Assembly (NCBI GenBank): GCA_037577475.1
Contig: CM075189.1
Span: forward strand, 14,542,839-14,606,838
Source: Chaunax sp. Z400
Taxonomy: Eukaryota; Chordata; Actinopteri; Lophiiformes; Chaunacidae
Length of the DNA: 64,000 nucleotides
Direction: 5' to 3'
The position numbers were made by a program, and so were the translations under genes. How positions within the stretch are numbered: the stretch's first letter is position 1; each line of letters begins with the position of its first letter. This document shows, piece after piece, positions 1 to 13,500 of this stretch. The notes below the pieces were generated by a model. It ran no database searches. It was given only the letters and a program-made list of their open reading frames with translations, and was not told where the DNA came from.

Positions 1-2190
1 TTTATTCTTGAAACATTACATTCAGAAAATTAAAACTTTATTTTTATTTTTTTAACCTTTTTCCAGCTTGGTAATAAAAGTTTGAGAGGAGACTCAAAAA
101 AACTGATCAATATACAATATTTTTACAGAACTTTATACACACATACCGTTTTAGTGACACGCTTTTATTGCAGTACTGCATTAGCATCAGGATGATATTG
201 AACTGAAGTGATGATATGGTGATATATTTGATCAAAACTTTTATTATGAAATGTATTTGTGCTCCGGGGGATATAACATCTTCTCATGGCTCCTGTTTAG
301 TCTGTAAACAGGTTCAGAGTGTAACAAAAAAAAAAAGCTAGATTATTTCTTAAATGCATAATTGGAGAAAAAAACAGGTGTGAGTTCAACACAAGCTTTT
401 ATGTGTTTTTCATTAATTTATTTTTTCTGAGAAGTGTTTTACTTATTATTATTTGTTTTTGCAGATTTAATATCGCAGTTTTTGTTTCATCTCCTGATAT
501 TGCCTAAAGACACACAGCTGAGTTCAATGTGCTGACCCAATGGGATCTTTGTCAGCACTTCACTCAAAGTCATCACTTTCCCATTGGCCAAAATCAGATG
601 TTCTCCAGGTGTATTTTCAATTCAAATAGGCTCAGAGACTAAAGCTGCCGTCATATGCTCTTCAGTGTGACAAATATAGCCATGTTCTTTACTGAGCAGG
701 GGCTTCAAATTAATTATTATCCTTTAAAATGATTCGGCATTATTATTTTGCATTAACGCTTTTTATAACTTCCACATTTTTAACTGCAGAATCAGTGTTT
801 TCTCACTTTGTTGAGATTGTAGAAGGAAGATCAAACTGTGTGGTAAACAAAACGTGGCCTTTTGTCGTTTGTTCTATAAGTCAAGTTATGAGTTCCGTGG
901 AAGGAAATCAAATTTTGATGTTTTCTCTATTATGGAAGCAGAGAAGAAGAAAAAAATGATACAACTCACACTCTGCATTTTAATTACTCTAAACTTCTTT
1001 GGGGACCTTTATATAGGCCGTATTTAATGCTCCTGCATAAAATCACACTTCCACTGTCTCTATGGTACATATAGCATGTTAGCTTGATGCCAGGGTAGCC
1101 TCCTGAAGAGAGTTTAACATCTGCAGATACTCATCTGGCTTTTTAGACTGAGAACTCACATCGACCCAAGAGGTCTATGATTGTTAGATATGATTTTTTT
1201 GTGTTTAATGAGCCTTGAGTTTGCAACCTTTGTGAGTAAACACATTACCTCTAGAGTAGCTGCACTAACAGTCTTTTATGACTCATCAGAAAACTGTTAA
1301 CAAACTACACTTTACCAAGAGAAACTACCAGTCTGCTCAACCTTATGCCAATGGAAAGTCAAGTCTATATGAAGCGTTTCTGTAACTTCACAGCACTGAG
1401 GACTTGAGGACTCTGAGGACTTGTTTTAAGGTGTAAAAGACATAAGATAACTCCATACAGCTCGTCCTCAGATGCACAGAGATTCTAAATTGATTAGACA
1501 AGATGTTGACACTTTAAGCCAAGATCTAAGCTACAAATGCTAGCATGCACCCTGTCTCAAATGGATGCATGAACATTTGAACATGTGTAAAATGCACCGT
1601 TAAATGAGATCAACTTCAGCAGAGCTCTCTTTGCTGTGTGTGTCGCAAGGTAAATACTGACGGGCTGGTATTTAAGAGAACGCTGCAAACACTGTTTTGC
1701 TGTGAAGCTCCACAAATGTTTTGTGGACTAAGAAACTTCACCCAACTATCCATCAGCATAATGACAGAATCGTCATTTTTGAACTGTTCCTTTAATGCAT
1801 GTTCATTTTTGGCTCCAGTCAATCACTGTTGCTCCTTCCAGAGAGGAGAATGGATTTTTTTCTGCACTTTGCATCCGCAGACTAATTCTATATTGCCTTG
1901 CAGACAATTTCTGTATAATTGCTGGCCGTTAATATTTTGAGCATCCACTGCCGGTCTCAATTAGCATGATATTCCTGCGAGTACTCATGGGAGGCTTATG
2001 TATTCTAACCTTGCAGGCCCTTCTACTTTAGAACATGGTTATTTTAGAAATGCTGTCAACATTCGGACAGAGTGAATCACACGTTAATCCCGGTGGTATG
2101 CTTGTATCCCAGAGTGCAATAGAGCCTCTCTAAATTTTGACCAAAGCAGCTTACTGTAATTCCATGAGGTTGACAGTTTCTGGCTATTGC

Positions 2191-2208
2191 ATCATCATCA
2201 TCATCATC
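2191..2208 (+). repeat. (ATC)6 microsatellite
   Basis: Six uninterrupted ATC units are present. They create the histidine run of a short spurious frame. Confidence 0.9.
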
Positions 2209-2277
2209 TGAGGCTGTCAGTATTTCAATCCTCCCTGACTGACCGAGCCAAAGACAGAGTCGTGTTGTGTGCATGCC

Positions 2278-2304
2278 TGTGTGTGTGTGTGTGTGTGTGT
2301 GTGT
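2278..2304 (+). repeat. (TG)n microsatellite
   Basis: This is a pure TG dinucleotide run of about 27 nt, a typical vertebrate intronic microsatellite. Confidence 0.95.
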
Positions 2305-5300
2305 TCTTATTCATGTTTGGATTTGAGGATGCAGATTATGCGGTTCCAGAAATAGTTTGGAGGACGAATGCATTTCGTATTTTGTAATTTTGGAAAGAAA
2401 GTTTCAACAAAGTGCATTTTGGAGAAAGTTTGTGACGCTTGTACAAAATATTCATCAGCTACTTTTTGGCATAATATGTCCCAGTTGATAAGTCAACTTG
2501 CAAGTTCACTTTAAAATCTATATCCGGTTTAATGCAAAAGAAAAAAAATTGAATTGTTAAAAATAGGCATTGTGTTTTGAAGCCTGCAGCTTCAACAGGA
2601 ATAGCTATAATACGGGTAGTGTTAAAATCTGAACTGAATCTCTCTTCTCCTTTCTTATCTTGTCCACTGGAATAGCTGTTTTTATCTCACATGATACTTT
2701 GGTGCCTTACTCTGCTAGCTTTGACACTATCTCATTATCTCCTATCTGCATAGTGGAGATGTACCATATGTAGCGTTAAATGCATATGATTTTTCACATT
2801 TATTCAGTGTGTACCACCTGGCGTTTTGCAGTTTGTATTTCACCTGCGTTGTGTCCAAAGGATGAACAAAATCTAATAACATCATCCTGACATTGGATCT
2901 ACATTAAAGAGTAAACTGTTTCTACTGTATGTGACATCATATGATTAATTTCTGACCTTTCTGCTTTCAAATCTATTTGTCTGCTGTAATGCTTCTATTG
3001 AACTCAATTCTGAGTGTTTGACCTGTTTTCCATCCCAACAGATCCCGTCCCAGGTAGGCTGTTTTTTGTCTATATAGACTGACATTTTGCTTCACTCACT
3101 TTTTTTTTTTCCATTCACGAAAAGCCCACAAAGCCAGTCAAATGACAACAAATGCATGATGCTGTAATCAAAAATGCACATGCTGAGGACATAAAATTAG
3201 AAAGGCAAAATAGATTTTTACAAAACAATTAATCTGATGAAAGTAAAAGATGACAGCTATGGCCAGTGATAATATACGTTTTTGTTATTCAGCTATTTCT
3301 GTAAAAAGATCTAAACCAAATATGTGTTTGTCCATCTTTTTCCAATCCGTGGCTCTCAGCCTTAATTTAAAAAGGATAAATAATTTCCTAAACAGTGGCC
3401 GTGGTCTAGCTAAGGAATGGTGTGTCTCATTTATGTGTTCTGCGGAAATTAAAGCATCACGCGAAGATTCAAAAATAATTTACATGAGCTGAGAAGAGTT
3501 AAAAGGAAATGTTTAAGCCCATCAAAAATATATTCCTCCCACTACTTAAAAGGTTTGGTGGATTCAAATTACTTAAAAAACAACCATTCATCATACTTCA
3601 TCACATCAGAGCCAGACAGTCTTAGTTTTATGCGATATCATTTTAAGAAATGCATGTCTGAAATTCCCATCTCAACATCAGTTTAATGGGGGTGATGAGA
3701 ATTTTGTTTGTGATGCTTGCAAAATAATAAAATTAAAAACAAAAACAAACAATCAACAGCAACATCTCTCTGCAGAAACCGTCCTTATTAGTCGTATAAA
3801 CCTTGTTAAAATGACATTGTAACTTCATTATATTAGGGTGGAGGCAGACAGCACCAGAAATCTCATAAACCTATCAGACTGAAACTAAATACCACAGAGG
3901 TAAATGAGATAATGTGATTTTTGTTTTCATTGGCATGAACCAGTCCTTTAATATTAAACTACCCCTTCATTTGAATTGTTCTGCCTCAATATGATTTCAT
4001 TATGGGGAAACATGATTCCAACAGTCAAACGGTATTTAAACGCAACATACTGTGTTCAAGTTTTACACGTCTGGACATGAAATTTATTTGACAGCCATTT
4101 TCTGAAATGCCTCGTCACAACCAGAGGTTATCTATCCAATGAGGTGGCTCCTTAGCATTCACTCAGAGGTGACCCGGCACTGACAGCTTTATTAATTATA
4201 GTTTCTCCAGGACTATATCCTATTTGTAAATCCCTCTACCTGCCCTTGTCTCCCTTCCTCCTGAGCAGTCGCACCCCAGCCTGCTTTGTCTGCAGAGGAC
4301 AGGTGGGTGCTGGGTGCTGCTGATAGTTGAACGAGGGTGCCGAGGTGAGGTAGAGGAATCATGCCGACAGCCTCCGCCGTGACTCGTTCCACCGCTCTGA
4401 GTTTCATTTCTCTCCCCCCATTCATTTCTCATTTAAGAAGGTGACACAATATGCTCTCAGTCCAAGGGGCCAAAACGCATCATCAATTTCCCCTCATATT
4501 GTGAAGCTCTGACGCTCCACTCAGCCTGAGCTGTTACTGAGCTTGTAGGTTAGATCGGAGCAAACCGGGACAAACTGATAAACATACTGCGTGCCTCTAA
4601 ACACAATGGCTGAATTTCCTCGCTTGTCTGGAGACATTTAAAGGGAAGCTGAATGGAAACAGCCAGCAAAGATGTGATTGAAATATTAAAAGCCATTTAA
4701 TGAGAAGAGGTGCTTTTCTTGCTCTGAACTCTTCAGAAAGAGGATTGGTAATTAGGACTCTGTCTTTGTTACTAGAAGACTGCTGTGTTCAGTTCTAATA
4801 AAGGAGGAGCACAGGGCAGACTCGTGGACATTCTCAAGAGCAAAGGTTCACGGCACAAAAAGATATCTGAATTATTTTTATAATGCATTGCAACAATGAG
4901 GAATGAACAAGTTTTTGCACATGCCCTCCATCTAGTTAGTAGGCAATGCAGAAAAAGCTAATTAAGACTGAGTGTCAGGGCAAGTTCTTTTCTGGAAAGC
5001 CACATCAGAAACTGGTGAAAACCCATTATTGTAACCAGGGGCACTTCTTTTAATTCTAAGTAAATCCGGAAGGTTTCTAATATAATCATTTGAATTAATG
5101 TGCTAAATGACAATGTCATTTCTCTTCTTTGCCTTGAAGAGAAATTTCATCATGTATTACATCAATAATTATTCCAATCAGTGCTGATATACATGTAATC
5201 AGTATTTTCCTGCAGTGCCTACATCTACCAGGATGCATTGCAAGTGACATCCAACCCCATAGCTCAATAGACCCTATAGCCCTATAGCCTAAAACTATTA

Positions 5301-7418
5301 TGGTGTTGAAACTAAGTTTATTTTTGAGATCCTGATGAAGGTTTCCGGCACACCTCTGTCACATAGTGATGTACACACGGGCTCTCTCTGGGTTAGCTTT
5401 GGCGTTAGCATCCAACAAGAACTGCCCATGCTGAAATTCACTGCAGCAGAATCATTCTGTTGGCATCAGAAGGCAATTTGAGTAAAGATCTTGGCAGCTC
5501 AGTTTCTGGATGGTGCCCACTGTCTATATCCTCTTGCACAGCGAATGCAGCCTTGGCTGAAAAACACTGCAGAAGTTATCCTCATCCGGAACAACCTGTT
5601 GCGCTCACATCTCGGGATTCCATTTTCATAATTGGAAACGTAGCTACTTTGCAAAACAAAGAGAATCTACCAAAACCCCTGGATACCCAGACACGTAGAG
5701 TAGCTTTTAGTTATGTTGCAATTCAAAAAGGACCTAAAATGCAGAGAATACAGGAAGCAGTGAGTGCAGTTCAGGGATTTAATGAAAAAATGAGAGGCAA
5801 AGGCAAAAATCCACAAAAGCAAAATGGTGTGGAACGCAGGAGGTAACAAAATCCAAAGCAAAAAAATCCAAAAGCATGAAGCAATTTATAGTGAAATTTA
5901 AGATAAATCTTTCAGAGTAACTCAAGTGAGAACATACGTTGTCACATGACCATGGATAGCCAATCACCTTCAAGAAGTTAACCGGCATCGGACTTGTGAG
6001 ATCTTTAATATCCCCAGTAAAAATTAACATCTAAAATTAGACAGAGGGAAAGGTTATAGAAAAATGAATAAAATGAAAACAAAAGAGAGCCAAGCTTGAA
6101 TAGGGAAAAGACCACAATGGCAGGAGCAGATAATGAAATTGCATGGAAAGTGGTTACAAGGGGGGGGGGAACCAATGCAATATTCAGAAAACTGATATTC
6201 TGAACGTGTGAATTACATATTGCTTCAAATAAATTATTCATTATGGTCGAAGCAATATTGCGCAGTCATTCCAAAACGTCTCAGAAAGTTCATGTTCGCC
6301 TTCGTCACTGCACTGCAGCCATTTAATGATGGGGCAATTTGACAGACACCTCTCATTATTCATTTTGAAAGTAGGAGTTAAAGTTAAATATGTTAACTTT
6401 TGTCTTTCATTAAAATCCAAAATGTAACTTTTGGCAGTTTGAAAATTATCATCCCCGGAACAGGAAAAGAGTTTGACATCTTGAGGAAACTATTAAAACC
6501 CACTGCTTTTCATGCAGTTAATTGGAATACCACCTTAATAATTTATAGCACAAAAAAATTATTGGTGTCATACAAAAAAAAAACATTGACTTGTCTAGAT
6601 TTCTTTTCTTAATAAGATGGCAGACATTCAATCTTGTCATCACTCAGACACACTAAGCTTTACGGGCTTCTATCTGTGCAGCCGGGTCATTAATTGTTCT
6701 CTTTCCTTGTCCACTGGCTTAATAATCACGACAAAGCATGAATGAATGAATGTTTCAGTTGTCTCTACATAAGTTAACATCATGCATCACCTTTGCTTTT
6801 CTCTAAATAGGCCATTCTTTGAATGTGTTTTTGCGTATTTGTGAGACACGTGTGGTAACCAAAGGGTAACGACTCACACTTTCAGGGATGCTGATATTTA
6901 AAATGAGCAGCGCAACTTATTTTTGATTGACTGTGTTTCTGCACTGCTGTTTCCCTGTTTCTGTGTTCAAAGCAGCCAACACCGTGTAATTTCCAGACTA
7001 ATCAATTATAGTCTCAGTCGCTTTCCATCACATCTATTTCATATGATTGAAAAATGATAACTACTAGAAAACTATTTTTCTTAACTGGGATTTTGACAGT
7101 TATTTTCCTTCTGTAGCACCGATTTGTTTTCTGTAGCACCAAATGGCTTTAAGGTTTGGCAAAGATTGATGAACATGACTCTGCAATGTGCCTTTTTTTT
7201 GGGACTGTTTTTTATTTCCTATGCTATGACGCATGTTTATGTTCTCATCTACTCACTGCAGGCTTGTTGCATTCCCTTTCAAACTTCATTTCCAGCTTAA
7301 AACACATTCAACCATCTCTTCTGCACTGCAGTAATAAGACCACCGGTATTGTTTTCTAAGTCAATGAGAGGTTGTTGTTTTGTTTGTTTTTCTCTTTTTC
7401 ACTTTTCCTATCCGGTAG

Positions 7419-7539
7419 GACTTTGGGGATGACGGCTCGCTGTACATCACCAAGGTGACAACGACCCACATGGGCAACTATACCTGTCATGCTGATGGCT
7501 ATGAGGAACTTTTTCAGACCCACACTCTTCAAGTAAATG
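7419..7539 (+). CDS. fstl5: fstl5 exon: end of Ig domain 1
   Basis: This exon has 121 nt, with phase 0 at the start and phase 1 at the end. The acceptor is TCCGGTAG and the donor is ATG|GTAAGA. It encodes DFGDDGSLYITKVT and then HMGNYTCHADGYEE, the F and G strands of the first Ig domain with the YxC cysteine. NYT is a potential N-glycosylation site. In the family the preceding exon ends just before DFGDDG. That exon was not found in bases 1-7418, so the upstream intron is longer than 7.4 kb. Confidence 0.95.
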
Positions 7540-10500
7540 GTAAGAGGATGCCAGGAAGGCAGAATACACACAAAGTCTTTCCTCTCTTAGAGTCCGCTCT
7601 GAAAATCACATCCTTTATTATTCCTTGACAAGAAAATAAGACACAAAGGGGAAGAAATTTCTATTCTATTAGGGACCATTACATATGCCTTCCCATGGGA
7701 ACAAACCAAACTTTGCACATAGTGCAGTCCCAAACTTTCTCAACTAACACTGTGGACTAATGGTCCACATAATGGTGGCGCTACAGCAGCAGTCTTAAGT
7801 ATAAAACTCTGAAAATTCTTAACAATCCGGTTCTATGTGCTACGGTATGACTTTGCAGCTTTCACCAAAACTCGAGCTCTGTTGAGCAAAATGTTTTGGA
7901 TTCTCTGAGCTAGCCTGAATTATGAGGTCGATTATTCTATTTTTCTCGAAATAAGACCCCAAAAATGTAATAACTAGGGATGAGCAAGCACACCTTTATC
8001 CCTGTTCAACCTTCAGCTTCAGATGAATGTTTTGGGTGTTTTTTTAATCTCAGGAGTATTAGAACTAATTACAGAACACATTTTTTTAATGAATGAATGA
8101 ATTAACAGCTATGATTTTACTTCAGCATGGACATCAACACATTTTAAAACAAGGTTACCCATAAATCGTATTATTTCATTTTATTTAACCTTTGTTTAAA
8201 CAGGAAAATTAACCCGTTGACATCAAGAGTGGCAGCACACGTCATAATTTAAATCACAGCACAGAGTACAAATACAAAAATATGAGTACAGGCAGCAAAA
8301 GTATTAAAGGATAAAAAGTACATTATCTATACCTGATACTTATTGTAGCAAAGTATCGTAATAAATCTAATAAAAACTAATCCAGTAATGTAATTAATTT
8401 CCTGTCTGTTTTTTGTAACAATTTTGTAAGAATTTCTCATTTTCAGGTCATTGACTATTTTGCCTTTATTATTCTTTTGTGTAATGTTAACCATGTTTTG
8501 CAGCGTTTGTCATCTTGTAGTGATGTCTGGTCTAATGGGCATTCCCTGCATGACAACCAATCAGCATGGGCCGGGGTTTTAGTTTAACTCATTTTTGTCT
8601 GATAATTTACCACCAGTGATCTGTTGTATGTTTGAAATTACACATAAGACCCAGACTTTCACTCTTCGTACTTTCTGACTAAAATGTTGGCTTTTTGGAT
8701 TATCATTCAAATTTATTGCATCATCAGTTTTTGTTTTTTTTAATGACCCACCTCAAAGGTATTACAGTATCAGTAAAAAGTCAGTCAGGACATTTTATTG
8801 CACTGGGTTTTATTACAGTTTCGATCAGGTTAAGTGCTTTCTGGTGTTATTCCATTTTCACAAAATTACTATTATATTGGGTGCTACAAGAGTTTTATAT
8901 TCCACTTGATACTAATTGGGTTGAGATAGACGTCCGTATGGTGAACCTGCCGTGTGAATACTGTATGAAGAGGGCAGAAGCCTGGTGGCCAGCCTGAGAC
9001 GGAGTTTGTGTCATGGGCCTGTGTCTTCCTTCACTGGTGCTGAGGAGTTGAATAAGCTCCACATCTTCATTACATTTGACAGGTTATCATTATCATTCTT
9101 CTTAAAGATTATTCCAAGGTTAATTGCAACGATAAACAGGTTTCGTTAGACCAAGTAGTGTATTTACGGCAACAGAACGAGTCAAATGAGACCAATTACT
9201 TTTGGGTGTAATTGATACTGAAACTTCCAGATGACCTTTTAACTACAGACTGTGAATTTCACATTCTCGGTCTGGCTGGAGTCTCTGTGGACCAGCTATT
9301 ACCCAGCCTTGGTACTGAGATTTTCTAAAACCCAATTAAGAGTCCACTTAAAGAGGGTAATTCTAAGAAAGTCCATTCAGATTCCTGTCTATCACTCAGA
9401 AGCCACACGAGAATGACAGGATGCAGTTTTAATCTGAGTAGCTGATGAGTTTTAGACTGGAGGTACTTCAGGAGAAACTTTTGTTTACTTTATTAAACTC
9501 TGAAATGCCATCTTCATTTATATTCTTATTTATCTTATTTTCAGTAAATTCTGTCCGCTCATTTTTATTTATTTTCTTTTGATCTATAGCATTTTCTTTG
9601 TTGCAGTGAGCCAATTTTACCCACACAAATCAATAAAGTCACATCTAATTTGTACTGTGGCTGCAAAGTTTGTCTACTGTCCCAACCGCTTTAGCAGAAA
9701 ACAAATCATTGTTTGGACTAAATTAATGAAAGTCTTGGTTGAATCACCAGAAACGTCTGCTGCTGGAAAAATGAATTTATTTCTCTCTCCTGGAAAGCTG
9801 CATTCCTTTCGAACACATAATTTGGAATATAAGTATTTCTGAAGGGTAAGAAGTAACAATATGGGTCCTAATGTTGTGTTTACTTCTGCCTGGCAGCATC
9901 ATCTTTTAAAAGGTAACTCTAGCTGTTTGCACTTATTAATGATACATAACACAAAGATTACTGATGCACAGTTCTTTTTCAATGACATTTCATTATTGCA
10001 CTCTCGCAGTTTTTGATCTATCTATTCATATCCTGGTTGGTTGTTTTGAGCCCCTGCGAATCTGGTATAGTGGTGTTGCAGAAGTTTACAGTTATTTGTT
10101 GGGACTCCAAAGTTAGGGAAGGGAAGGGGACACACAAAGATTCAATATGCCTGGAGGTCAAACCTATGCCCATGTGGCCTTATTAGGAAGTAATGCGACT
10201 GCCACCATATAAGCCTGCAAGGTTAGCTGCAGGTGGCAGGCAAAGGTTGTGGTGTGCTGATCCCTGGCTACAAAACTGGCCCTCGGGACTCGGAATGTAT
10301 TATTTTTTACTGGAAAGAGGGTCAGAGCTAGAGGAGAAGCCATTACAAATAAGTGGATAGATAGTATTTTAATGCACTGCATCATCTCTGGAACTACAGC
10401 TGATGAGTGCTAGAAAAGTCTCTCTTTCAAGAGTTACTGGGCTGATATAGGGATACACATATGTTGGACTGTAAGAGTGTTGTTTAGTGACTTATGCTGT

Positions 10501-13500
10501 GCCCAAAAGTTGTTCAGAGTTTACTGAATAGGCGTGTTAGATTCTATAGAGTGTTTCCAGGCTCCATAATGATATTTTTGGTCCATCTTCCAATGGCTGG
10601 GAAACTGAAAGAAAAAAAAACAAGCCAAATTATTTTTCAATCAGCCATAAAACAGCTAAAGATAACATGTCATTAGCAGGTGTCCTCACCTCTATCTACT
10701 ATCTCTTTACAGTAAATAATAAATTAATATATAAACACACAAAACAAATATAAAGAGCCTAAACTGTGCAAAAACACTTGTGTACTTGTGTACTATTCAC
10801 TGGACGGTTCTCACAGTCCAATGGATATTATGGCTGCCATTTTCTTTGCAGCAAGAACCATCTTTAATTTCATTCATGAGTTGTAACAAATCTGCCAGGC
10901 TTACCTGGAACTCTCCTTGTAGTGTGACTGCATAGTGGTGGTGTTTGTGTGGTCTTTGCTCTTGTGTGTATGTTTGGGTCTGCATGGCAGCTCATCGTCT
11001 CGAGGGCCATGGCTGATGGGAGCCTTGCTGAGTGATTGACGACTGGCCGGGGAGCTTTATGATGGAGCTGTCAGCCCTGCTGTGTCACATTCTCCTGGCA
11101 GTGGCTCTCAGAGGCACATCAGAATGCAACTTCTCTCTCATCTTGTCTGAATTGAGTTTTGAGTGGAAAAATCCCACGGACCGGCTCACTCCTTTCATTT
11201 TCATGTCCAGCCAAAGGAAATGGTGATTTGCACACAGGACCTGAGTTTGCACATGCACTTTGGTGGAGTGTGTAAGTGGGTGTTTTTAAAAGAAAAAGCA
11301 GAGAATACACTTTTCCTGTTTGGAAGGAAAAGAGAATTTTATGGTTCTCTGTAGCTAATAGGGTTTTTAGGGAGCTGTCAGAAGATGCAGATTTATTGTG
11401 AGTGAAGGTAAAGCATTTATTGATGTCTTTAAGAAAAAGGAAAACTACACAAAATTCACACAACCACACACACTAGTGGCAGAACACCTCAGATCTTTTG
11501 CAAAATCAAACATTTCAAACAAAAGTATGAAATATTTTATTTAAAAATACAATATGATTCTGTTTGAACTACGACTGTGGGTTTTATTTTTTCAGAGAAT
11601 GCGTGGATATAATGATCAAAACCAGTACTGTTTTTGCTTGTTGTGTACTACACATTGTAAACACATCAATACATCCATGCCTTTTCCAAAAGTTACATTT
11701 TGAAGAAAATCAGGACATATTCTAAAAACAATATGGTACATAGGCACCATAAAAAATAATAATAGATTAATAAGGATAAACCTTTTACCTAGCTGGATCT
11801 GGCATTAGCACTTTATTCATGTCCTTTCTCACAATGCAATAAGGGAAGAATGTTCTGGAATGGCTAATCAATATCGTAGACCTTCAAATATCATAAACCT
11901 TCTACTGCCAAGCCAAAAAGATCCTCAGTGGGATTAAGGAAGGGACAAAATGGAGGAAGGTATGGAAAGGGCAATTATTGATACTGTTGAAACCAATTTT
12001 GGACCAGAGTAGATCACTATAAAGATATATTGTACCTAAGTGTCTGTGCATATGTTTGATTAATTGGTTCATATTTGATATTTTTGTGTGTTTTTCAAAG
12101 TGTTATAAGAATATAAGGCTCCTTGAGTGTCATGTTGCCTGTAAATATGTGTTTTTTTATTTTAGTGTGTAAGCAACTGTAAAACAAATTACTTAATCAA
12201 AACATTCGTGTTCATCATGCATTTGATATTTTTTTAAATATAAATCAAGCTTTCAGTTTAAAACCATCACTATCAGCAAGTAGAGGTGTCAGGAAACAAG
12301 AGCCTACACCAGGTGTTCCAGGTGATTACTCACTGGCTGTGTGCTGACAATGTGACACTTCCAATCAACACCTAACACTCTCCTCACCAACTTCAGCTCC
12401 GTAAAGCTGCAGTAGGAAACTTCCTTAAAAAAAAAAAAAAAACTCATTTATAAAACTGTCACTATGTCTTCACAGTAGAGCACGAGACAGTTAATCTGTG
12501 AAAAAAAAAAGTGACTCCCACAACCCCATCTAGTGCTCCTAATGCTATCTGCAAGAATCCACCGTGCCTGAATCTAAACCACCAATCAGAGCCAGGGGGA
12601 GTGTCTGAAGGAGTGTCAACACTCTGGTGCACATGGTGAAGACAGCACCCCTCTTCTCCTACATGCTCTCACTCTCAAGCATAGCAGCCTCCTCAGCGGG
12701 GAGGGGCTTCAGAGGTTTGTACTCGGTTAGACACTCCTCCTGGCTCTGATTGGTGGTTTAGATTCAGGTACTGTGGATTGTTGTTTCGGGCATTTTTGAC
12801 ATTTTCCCTATCTTGCCTTGTTAAGGAACGTTCTGAAAAAAAATCATGGATCTGTCCTTGTATTTGAATGTAATGGGTTCTTCCTCCAGCCAGTGCCCCG
12901 CCCTTTTCAGTCTAGTTATTTTTACAGAATCTTGTTAACAAACAAACAACCATGGGTGAAAACATATATATGTACTTGGCAGGTTATCATTAAACACAGG
13001 TAAATAGTGTTTTCAATTATTTATAATGCAAAAATGAAACATCAGGTCATCTAATTAAAAATGTTTTCACAATTGGTTCACCATGTTTTCATTATTTCAA
13101 TACACCATAGAAGGGAATTAAATAATTTACCAAACAATACTAACCTCTATCAGAGACCAGTGGGAACTGAAATCACCTTGACAGAAGTACTTTTTCTCCC
13201 ACTCTCAGTCACAGGGGGAATTTATTGACATGAACTTTTCCTGGGCCTCTGACAAAGGAATGACCTTTATTTAGCTCTATGGGCAGCCAGTGGGGATTGC
13301 AGCGATGTTGATGGCTCCTCCTACATGTCTCTGACTGCTACCTACCCCTCCCAGCCCCGCTGAGTAACAGTGGTAGCCAGTAACTGATGGACAGCTGTCA
13401 CACTTTGACAGTGGAGATAAGGAATTTAGATATTCACAGTAGCTACCTGGCAGAAAAATCCATAGGGGATAATTCAATGCAAACTGTGGTGCCACAGTTT

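Larger units (their letters stand above)
1..7418 (+). other. fstl5: Partial fstl5 intron (5' end outside window)
   Basis: This is AT-rich sequence upstream of the first visible exon. No homologue of the preceding fstl5 exon (start of Ig1) could be found in any frame, so the whole stretch is taken as intron. It holds an (ATC)6 run, a GT dinucleotide run and short A/T homopolymers. A 128-codon frame at 5460-5846 resembles nothing known and lacks coding character. Confidence 0.75.

Noticed and set aside
5460..5846. 128-codon + frame
   Set aside because: No domain or family pattern. It is intronic and flanked by sequence with no gene signals.
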